Source: Gautieria morchelliformis (Eukaryota; Basidiomycota; Agaricomycetes; Gomphales; Gomphaceae). Taken from it: a DNA stretch of 64,000 bases. A program made the position numbers and the translations under genes. This document shows, one piece after another, positions 56,027 through 64,000 of this stretch. The stretch is from the NCBI GenBank assembly GCA_015179125.1, contig WHVA01000040.1, positions 310,001 to 374,000 of the forward strand, given 5' to 3'. The notes under the pieces were generated by a model. That model was not told where the DNA came from and did no database searches. It saw nothing but the letters and a program-made list of their open reading frames with translations. Position 1 is the first letter of the stretch. The number at the start of each line of letters is the position of its first letter.

Positions 56027-58128
56027 TCACAGCTGTGCCAGAATTTGGTCAATTGTTGGTCGGTGTTCCGGGCACGCCTCCCAACATCCGGTGGCTACTT
56101 CCCAGAGATGGTCATCCAAACCCCTCTCGATTATCTTAGTTTCCGTCGGTTTCATAGGCCTTTCCCCCTTCTGCATCTGTAATAAAACCTCGGTGGTCCG
56201 CTTTATATGCTGAAACGGGGGTTCGTCGGTAAAAATCTAGATAAAGTACGTTAGAGTGCTGTCGCACTCAGTATAGTCACTGACCTCTACGACTGTCATC
56301 CCGTAAGCGAAAACATCGCTATATGTCGAAATGACACCGGGAGAACTGCACAATTCGGGGGCAAACCATCGGTAAGATTCAGAGACACCCTTGCTCTGCG
56401 TGAAGGGAACACCAGTGATGTCTTCGAGAATCTTGAACCAAGTCAGATCACATGCTATCAGAAAGAAGGAAGGAAAGAAACTTTTGACAAGCCGAAGTCC
56501 GCCAATACGGGCTGTCCACTGTCATTAATGAGGACATTTGCCTGAGATAGCAATTCGGTTATTCAGCCTTCAGAGATTCGCCTAGATGGCCTACTGCTTT
56601 AACATCGCCGTGTGCTATCGGCTTAGGTTTGAGATTGTGGAGAAGGCTAAGGCCAGAGGCGATCCCCTTGATCTGGTTACTACAATTAAATATTAAAAAG
56701 GCACTGATCGAGTACGACACATACGATCTCAAGCCTATTGGCGGTGGGATATTTTTTAAGATAACACAAGACATCCCCATTATTCATCCACGGACTAACC
56801 ATATATCTACGTAGACGTATTAGCCGCATCCTTCTTCAAAAAGCCTAGAACATACGGATATGGGCCGTCCTGGAAACATGCACCATAGAACGGCAGAATA
56901 TAACGTCCTCGATCGATTTCCCAGACTTCTCTCCAGATAGCCACTTCCCGATTGAACCTCTGGACGTAATTCAGAAGGCCGCCAGACGACAAGACTCATG
57001 GACCGTTTCACCTTTTGTGTCTCTGGGGAGACATAAACGCCACGAACGGTTTTTAGCGCAACCTTCTCTCGGCCAAGCCACACTCCCTCCCAAATGTCGA
57101 ATGCTGCATTACCTGCAACAGGGTACTGACCAATACGTCGTGCTTCGCCGGCCTTGAGATTTGTGCCTGGAGGGAGTTCCCCTGACTTTTTCTGCATGTC
57201 GTAAAGACCTCGTTGTAGATCGTAATACTCGGGCGAGTCTTGCGCAGAAGCCCCAAGTTGCTGAAAGAATCGGGTTAGATGACCGCGGTACCGAACAAAA
57301 TAGTGGCCACTTACTTTTTGCAATAGACCTAGCACTATGGCCAGTTGGTCGCGGTCCTCTGCGAGAGTTTGTCTGAAAATTTCATTGCCCTCTTTCAGTT
57401 CCATCAACACGTGAAATAGCTGCTCGTGATCCTCTTCTCGGGCCCTCTTATGCTCGTTCATCCTGTAGAAGAATTAGCGAATGATCGACCCGAAGCGCCA
57501 GATCGTACCATTGGTGCAGCTGGATCTGCGATCTAATCTATCCAGCAATAACCTCAGCTAAAACAGATGACTTGACCGTCAATGACATACCTGGAATTCT
57601 CGACAGCAGTCGTCAAGCTTGGTATGACACGCATAAATGCCCTTAGAGACTTGCTTCTGTTTGTAGAGTAATGCCCAGCGACTTAAGCCGGTGTATTCGC
57701 AGATAACTCTGAGTACCTCGTTGAGATGGCTGGGGATGGCAATGTAGTGATGCCCATTGCCATTCCCAAAACATAGAGCTTACGCTGTGCAGCCCTCGAT
57801 CACCCTGGTCATCTCAGGGCCTTTACTTTCTTGGTAGTTTGTGTCGTTCAGTGCCAGTATAAGATACCGACAACGCTCCTGTAACAGTAGAGCTTCCGCT
57901 CTGAAACGGCAACGCATGAGACCAACTATGGCACACTTCAATTTCATTCAAAAGAACCACAAACTTGTTGGACTGTATCTTGTCACAAGCCTTAGATATA
58001 GCAAGCAGAACGCCCAAGGCTGGTGCAAGGCCAGGGACGCCACTAAATTGAGCAGCGAATTGGGTAGCATTCAACGACATGTCGACAATGACTGCAGCTC
58101 CAGCTAGCACCTGGCTGATGGGAGGCAT
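56027..58128 (-). CDS. TKL-type kinase with MLKL/HeLo-like helical N-terminus
   Basis: The ATG at 58128 opens MPPISQVLAGAAVIVDMSLN, followed by FSGVPGLAPALGVLLAISKA and CDKIQSNK. After introns come NDTNYQESKGPEMTRVIEGC and QKQVSKGIYACHTKLDDCCR. This pattern recalls the four-helix N-terminal domain of MLKL and fungal HeLo-like proteins. A coiled-coil exon follows, EDHEQLFHVLMELKEGNEIF. The kinase domain has FDIWEGVWLGREKVALKTVR (beta-3 Lys), FNREVAIWREVWEIDRGRYI, the catalytic loop PIAHGDVKA joined across an intron to NVLIND, LADFGLSK, YRWFAPE, YSDVFAYGMTVVEIFT, and LWEVATGCWEACPEHRPTID before the TGA. Key residues (Lys, HGD, DFG) are kept. At least eight introns. Role unknown; a cell-death or self-recognition role is only suggested by the architecture. 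Confidence 0.7.
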
Positions 58129-58281
58129 ATGGAAGTAGTGGGGGCTGATATCTGGTAAGTTCCATTATAAGTATCTGGAGCTAGCACAGCGTTTGGAGCG
58201 GCGGTGGTTGGGTCGTCAGGCCTCATGGTTTGGCACTTTGGCACTGCGCTGGTGGGTCACACTTGCTTCCGAATAATGGTA

Positions 58282-59357
58282 CACACCGCCCGATTATCCT
58301 TCTTGAGTCCTCCTGCACCGCAGCTGCCTTCTTTTCAAACGTTGTTGATACAAGGAGATTACCCCGCTTCATCGCCCATTCATTTATGTCTATCGCATTT
58401 GTCTTCGAACCCCCGTGGTTCCAAGTCAAGACCCATTCTAATCACGACGAATAGCAAGTCCAAGCTCACGAAAAGCCTTGTAGACCTTAACGATGGATGG
58501 CTGGCTACCAATGCTGGGCGTGGAATGACTGCAGATTTGCTCTCTCGAATCCAAATATTGTGCGCCCAGCCTCGAACCAGCGCTATCCAAAAGGTGGCGA
58601 GTTGACGATCTGCTTGGCACATCTCGTAGCTATCCTGGCACCCCCGACCACTGGGTCTTGCTTTTCTCCCTGCTTCGGACAGATGTTTCCACAAAACCTG
58701 GGTCCATGTCTACAAACATTGAGCAGCCTGTTTCCCTGGTTGTTCTTCACGAGCCGTCGGCTTATTTTCTAGACAATGACCGGCCCAAATCGTATGTGTG
58801 GAAGTAATATGTCCTGCACCAGCTCATCCTGTCACGGACAGCTACACAATGAGCCCCTACACGCGCTTGATCACGTCGGCGCTCGCATCAGCTCGTTCTT
58901 TGAATGCGGACTCGGGGTAGGCGAGTTGTTCTTTCTTGTCAGCCCTCTTAATGATCCCACCAGCCCCCCTCCTTTAGCTGTCTTTGATTCACGGTTGCAG
59001 GAGCTGGCTTTACCCGTCTTGCCGGTCGAGATCACAGACCCAGTCATTGACGAGGAAGAAGAAGAAGCAGACCTCGGGCCTGGACGTCGACGTAATAAGG
59101 TCGGTATAGCGGTGGAAAGGTATTTTGACTTGATTGGTAGAGTTGAAGCTGGTGAGCCTGTTTTTACCGTCCTCGCAGTCATATATCCTGATCCAACGCT
59201 CAGTGCCTGAACCTGGCGATACCACGCAGTATCGTATGCTTCTGTCGTCGTCCAAGTACTCCAACTTTTCGCTACCGTCCCCTCTCGTATGGCGCTGGCG
59301 CAAGATGCAGGTTGACACAGATGGGTCAACGCGCACAGTCTTTCACTGGGAGATGTG
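58282..59357 (+). CDS. Unidentified multi-exon gene
   Basis: Several plus-strand frames look coding but I cannot name the protein. The first part reads FLSPPAPQLPSFQTLLIQGD, then SKSRPILITTNSKSKLTKSL and GMTADLLSRIQIL. The second, in another frame, is LLGTSRSYPGTPDHWVLLFS with EQPVSLVVLHEPSAYFLDND. The third has FFECGLGVGELFFLVSPLND, VLPVEITDPVIDEEEEE and VGIAVERYFDLIGRVEAG. After an intron the last exon runs YILIQRSVPEPGDTTQYRML to VFHWEM before a TGA. The change of frame near 58590 is not explained by an obvious intron. The gene lies head to head with the TKL kinase and just upstream of the CYC2-like gene. Confidence 0.45.
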
Positions 59358-59473
59358 ATTATTATTATCTGACGCCAGTTGTCGTATCCTTATCCACTGA
59401 GCCCCATGTACAACTGTTAGTTTATCTGTACAGTACTTATTCCTATTTTCCAACTCGACGCCGCGGAATTGAA

Positions 59474-60747
59474 ATGAGTGGTGCAGGGCCGCGTTTGTTC
59501 ATTTCGCCCATGCAACTGGGGTTTCCGGTTTCACGCCACACCATCGCTTCTATTGCGCCCAATAAACGGCGTTTTCATGTTGGACCTGTCAATTTGGCTC
59601 ATCGAAAGCTGTCCGACGATGATATCGATAGCTCAGCGCCGATACAAGACAGACAACCGTGGAGCAAGGGCAGGGCAGTCCTCTATGCTTCGGGGGTGGG
59701 AATTGCGTCTGCTAGTCTGTACTATATCCTTGTGAACGGACCTTCTCGGTCTGCGCCTACGTCTGCAACAGCCCCACTCGCGCCAACGCATTTTACTCCA
59801 GTCACCTTGACTGCCAGCATTTCGTGTACCCCATATACAAAGCTCCTCACTTTCAAACTCCCATCCCATCTCATTCCAGACGCGAGTACGCGCATGCCTA
59901 TCTTCTCAGTCTATGTCAAGGATTCAGACATCCAGGTTGAGCGGCCATACACACCTCTCGAGGGTATAGACGCGCAAGGTCAGATGCACTTCTGGGTGAA
60001 ACGATACCAAGGCGGGGAAGTGGGACGATGGCTCCATGAGCGTAAGGTAGGCGATGAGATCGAGATACGGGGACCCATACCGAACTGGAAATGGCAAGAT
60101 GGAGAATGGGACGAAATTGTCATGGTGAGGACATTGTCTACGACACGGTCCGGTTCGGAACACGAGCTCATTCGGACAAGGTATCAGGCGGAACGGGAAT
60201 AACGCCATTCTACCAGCTCATGAACGGCGTTTTCTCCGCGATTTCTGAAGGCAGATTGCCGCGGACACGGTTCACGCTGCTCCACTCGTCACCCACACCA
60301 CTGGATCTACCGCCTCGATCGATTCTGGGTCCGCTGCAGTTGTTTGCGCAGCTGTACCCGGAGTCCATCTCTATACGGCTATATGTCGATGCCATGGATC
60401 CCAAGGCGTCTCGTGTAGATCTGCCCAGACTTGCGCTGGGGCGCATTGGTCGCAAGGCTCTTGAGCGGGCAGTCGCGCCTCGATCTGCAGAGACAGACTG
60501 GTGGTGGACGAAGCTGTGGGGGCCTACTCGTCGAGCAGACGTTGCAAGAAGAAAGATTCTGTTCCTTGTATGTGGTCCCGAACCGTACGTGCCGCCAAGC
60601 ATAGCGACGTCTAGTTGTAGCAATGACATTGGTCCTAGCATGATTGGCGCCATCGCAGGGCCCCGTGTGCAGGCGGCGCATGGGGCCGTAGTAGGAGGTG
60701 TACTTGGTGAGATGGGGGCTGAGCCGCATCAGGTTTGTAAACTGTGA
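59474..60747 (+). CDS. Mitochondrial CYC2-like FAD/NADH oxidoreductase
   Basis: Cytochrome-b5-reductase-fold enzyme. The ATG at 59474 gives an Arg/Ser-rich leader and one membrane segment (VLYASGVGIASASLYYILV). The flavin domain has PVTLTASISCTPYTKLLTFK, the flavin-binding motif ERPYTPL and GEVGRWLHERKVGDEIEIRG. A 56-bp intron (60125-60180) then joins to VSGGTGITPFYQLMNGVFSA, the pyridine-nucleotide site, and TRFTLLHSSPTPLDLPP. A second intron near 60587-60640 restores CGPEPMIGAIAGPR at the end; without it the frame reads through with an odd insert. The mitochondrial leader plus reductase fold resembles yeast Cyc2, which reduces heme for cytochrome c maturation. A generic b5 reductase is the alternative. 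The 3' half is duplicated at 11822-12444. Confidence 0.8.
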
Positions 60748-61198
60748 GTGGCCGAGAGTGATTAGTTGCTATCGCTGTGGATAGACTTTCCGCGTACAAA
60801 TTTGTAGTCTTATAGATGTGATTGGTGTACCTGTAATATTTTTGGTGGAAAGCAGCTGAGTCTTACGCATCCATGGTCCGCAGTCTGCCGGAGGGGCCAT
60901 ATAGTAAGCGCGACGCCTCCTCTCCCTTGCCAGCACCCCTCATCTGCTTGCAGTATAACCTGCAGCAACTCCCCGTCAACAACAGTTTGCAGTGGGCGAT
61001 CGGACGCCTTCTACAAGGGGGGCTTGGGTCTCATCTCTCCAAACAGGATCCACTCGCGCTCACTCCTCAAAAAAGTTTCGGTCACGCACGCCTTCACTGA
61101 GCGTTTGCTGCCAGACTACTTCTTCTTCACGACCTCTTTTACGACTTGCACTCCATATCTGATCCCCCCTCGTCGCGTTCTGCCTTACGAGCACACAC
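60748..61198. other. Intergenic region upstream of the cyclin gene
   Basis: First 177 bp are the 3' flank of the CYC2-like gene, also present in the duplicate up to 12444. The rest probably holds the promoter and leader of the cyclin gene. No other gene seen. Confidence 0.4.
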
Positions 61199-63704
61199 AT
61201 GCCCGTGCCCGTCCCCCCCAGAACACCTGCGCATTCCATCAACAAGCCCCTCTCATTAGATGTGGATTCCTCTTGTCTAGTCAAACAGTCTGCACTCAAG
61301 CATCTTCTCACATCCCTTCCTGCGCCCCCGACTGGCCCGCCTCCCGCTTTTACAGATCGTGAGACGTGGATCAGGTCCCTTCCACCAGCCAGAAGGTACA
61401 AAGTACGCCAAGAGGCACCATCCAGGTAGGTAGCCTTCCGTCCACTTCCATGCGCATTCCGCTGACTATCTACTTAGCGGTACGATCCAAGTCAACAGTT
61501 CTGCCAAAGGCGCGGCTAGGGACGCCACCATGTCAAGAGTCCGGCCTGCCCCCACGATCTCTGTGCCCGCGGGCGCTACATTTTCTATGTTAACCGAAAC
61601 AACCAGCTTCAGAGCTGGTGTCAATCCAATCGACAAGGTGGCACATGCGCCCCTGTCCAACGGCAAGCCTTGGCCTCCCTCGCCACCCAGAGCTATCAAG
61701 CAGGCCATTAGGGCAGACGAGCGGAGAAAGTCATTGTTGGGTGGTACCATGCTCCCCTGCGACCCAGGTCGTGACGCAGACGATGAATTAAGCGAAGAAT
61801 GGACTGAGGACGAGGCATTCTTCGCTGGTCCAACAGTCTACAGACAAACCTCCGTCAAGAAAAGGATCAGCCTGGAGGAGACCAAGCAGACTTTCGGACC
61901 CGCTGTCGAGAAGGCGACAACTGCAACATTCAACCCTATTGCAGAGTTGGATTCCGACATCGATGTCCCCCTGGCTCCGTTCGATGGCACTCTCGCAGCG
62001 TCGGCGATCTCTTATCCTGCGAACCCCCATTGCGTGTCAACTGCGCAGCCTCTCCTTGATCATATACCGGCACACGACGGCGCACAAATTAAACCGGCAC
62101 CGATCGACCACCGCCAACCATCCGCCCTCGCTCCGTCGCATAGGCCCCTTTCTCCCATCTCGACGACTATAACTCCGGCTGACATGTTTGTTTATAACAA
62201 GAGGATAGCGGAGCCCATGTCGGAGTGGGTGGCTGAGTATATTTGGAAAGTCGTTACGCACGGTATGTCTCTACCCCCTGAATTCGTGGCTAACGATTCA
62301 GGATACGGGTGCGTTTTATACTCCCCTTTTCTCAGGTCTAGCTCTGATAATTAGTTTTATTTAGAGCGCCTGCTCGTGCGTACGCTACCCAACCACCGGC
62401 CTATCTCGCCGATAGTATCCGCACACTGCTATGTGCTACACTTCTGCAACCCTCTGCTATCTTCCTGGCACTTTGGTACATAGCCCGCTTCCCCGTCTTT
62501 TTCGGCGTCTTCGCCTACAATTCCAAGTCCCAAAGCAAGGAGTTTAAGTTCCGTCAGGAACTTCTTGGTGAAGGGTCCCAAGATTCAGGCTCGGGACGAA
62601 CGAGGCAGCTATTAGAGGCGCACGCACCGTTTCGACTACTTCTCCTCGGCGTTATGCTTGCCAACAAGTGGCTCGATGACAATACGTTTTCTAACAAGAC
62701 ATGGTGTGTTATTTTGCCTTGCCTCTCTAGTCTAGTCTAGTATGTTTGACCACATCAATAGGCATCAAGTATCTGGTGTTCCCATGCGTGCACTGAACAG
62801 GCTCGAGAGCCTTGGTCTCGATCTTCTTTCACACGACTTGTCGATGCTTCCCCGGGCGTGGGAACAGTGGCTCGACCACATGCAGACTTACCATCGTTCC
62901 CTCGCGCCGTACCCCGAACCCATCGGACCTCCGAAAGATACACCGCACGTCATCATTCGTCGCATGATCGAGGACCTCATCCTTGCTGGTTCGCCACCGA
63001 TGACCACTGGAGTCCTTCCCGAACCTGTTTTCCTCGGACTGGAAGAGCGTAAGAAGGAACGTGAGCGAGAACGGCTCGCCAAGGAGCAGATCAAACTCCT
63101 TGATCTTGACCTCGAAGAAGACGGACCCCTCAGAGAACAATACCTGGCAAAGAAGCCCAGGACGGCCGATCGGCTCGAGGGAGATAGGAAGGCGATCGAG
63201 CATATGACGAAGGGGCTTCCGCCACCAGCCGAATGGTCTCCTGCCGCCGATCCGCCGATCCATCGCACGAGGCCAACTTATCAAGCTGTACAGAGACCAC
63301 CGCCTGCCCCCGTCTTAGCTCATGCGAACGCGCACGTTCCTGAGACCGTGTTACACCTTCAGCAAGCTAATGGGTACTTTAACAGGACAGATACAGCTCT
63401 CCAGGGTGCAAGGAATCATATCCAGACGCATGTGCGGGCACCTGGTCACAACGATGGCTATAACTGGGCCAGATATGCTGGGCAGTCCGGTCACATCGTG
63501 TTTGCACAGCCTGGTCCACCTAGCTATGTTCCAACCAGTGATCAGTATCCTGCTGTAACCATTCCGGCTGCTCCGTATCCCCACCCGGGACCTTGGTCCG
63601 GTTCGCGTGCACTCGTCGATCAAAGGGGTGGGTATCAACCCCTTGGGACCTTCGATGCCCCCCCTGCTTCTGAACTCTTTCGTCCTACGTGGCTGAGGAC
63701 CTGA
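61199..63704 (+). CDS. PHO80-family cyclin with long disordered flanks
   Basis: Large protein with a cyclin box of the Pho80/Pcl type, which binds Pho85-like cyclin-dependent kinases. From the ATG at 61199 the first exons are Pro/Ser-rich (MPVPVPPRTPAHSINKPLSL; VRPAPTISVPAGATFSMLTE). The cyclin domain spans about 62170-62870: ADMFVYNKRIAEPMSEWVAE, YLADSIRTLLCATLLQPSAI, FLALWYIARFPVF, RLLLLGVMLANKWLDDNTFS and, after a short intron, VSGVPMRALNRLESLGLDLL. ANKWLDD followed by an intron and VSGxP is a strong signature of this family. The C-terminal region contains a charged helix (ERKKERERERLAKEQIKLLD), then a Pro/His-rich tail to the stop at 63702-63704. Four or five introns are present. Confidence 0.8.
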
Positions 63705-64000
63705 AGCTCGCTTACTCATAATAGCATTCTCTCACATCATACAAATCCTGGGATAGTTTCATCCGCTTTTTGCCTCACCGTCCGCTGCCTCTGTCTTTTC
63801 TTTTGTTATCGGCAGCGCCAACCAAGCTCTAGCCACCTCAGAGATTTATACGACGGACGCTACAATGCATGGTCTACGCCACCCATCAGTGTGTACCATC
63901 ACGTATGCGTTCTCGTATGTCTTCTCTCTCCTTGTGGCCGTAAACTGGACATATTCATCTCCGTCCTTTCGAGTATTGGGTTTCTTGTCTGCTGTCCAAA
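63705..64000. other. 3' flank of the cyclin gene
   Basis: Pyrimidine-rich sequence after the cyclin stop codon; no gene recognised before the window ends. Confidence 0.4.

Overview
The window reads as nuclear DNA of a filamentous basidiomycete. Genes carry many short (about 45-60 bp) GT-AG introns and are packed on both strands. Gene families typical of Agaricomycetes appear (DUF6533/DUF6534 membrane proteins, fungal APH-type phosphotransferases, TKL kinases with a helical N-terminus), and recent transposons are numerous. The mix resembles Rhizoctonia/Ceratobasidium, but that placement is an inference from style, not a database match.

Layout. 1-10.3 kb is a gene-dense block: a NIPA-type magnesium transporter, an Rck2-like CAMK kinase, an APH-family phosphotransferase, the five-exon ribosomal protein gene RPL29, and the TFIIIC tau95 subunit. 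10.3-45 kb is a transposon and rearrangement landscape. It holds copia fragments, a P450 fragment joined to a duplicated 3' half of the CYC2-like reductase gene whose intact parent is at 59.5-60.7 kb, and a 3.6-kb inverted duplication carrying a DUF6533 membrane-protein gene. One arm of that duplication is split by a 10.3-kb Ty3/gypsy chromovirus (19,832-30,175) with 550-bp LTRs, a 5-bp target duplication, two nested TG...CA elements and an antisense, spliced Zn2Cys6-like gene. Further right are a 641-bp TRIM inserted in a 138-bp tandem array, a decayed PIF/Harbinger transposon with its Myb-like partner, and an MmgE/PrpD pseudogene.

45-64 kb returns to genes: a DUF6534 remnant, a DUF7702-like membrane protein, two proteins of unknown function, GINS subunit PSF3, a Pkr1-like protein, the splicing protein SmG, an RG/proline-rich protein, MDM10 (ERMES), a TKL kinase with an MLKL/HeLo-like helical N-terminus, an unidentified gene, the CYC2-like reductase and a PHO80-family cyclin.

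The main signals of interest lie in the chromovirus. Its primer-binding site is a perfect 12-nt complement of its own predicted transcript start, which implies self-priming of the Tf1/sushi kind. Every transition between its two LTRs falls at a CpG. An intact antisense gene with a binuclear zinc-cluster pattern sits between its chromodomain and the 3' LTR. No tRNA, rRNA or CRISPR was found. Intron-exon structures were read by eye, so outer coordinates are better supported than every internal junction.
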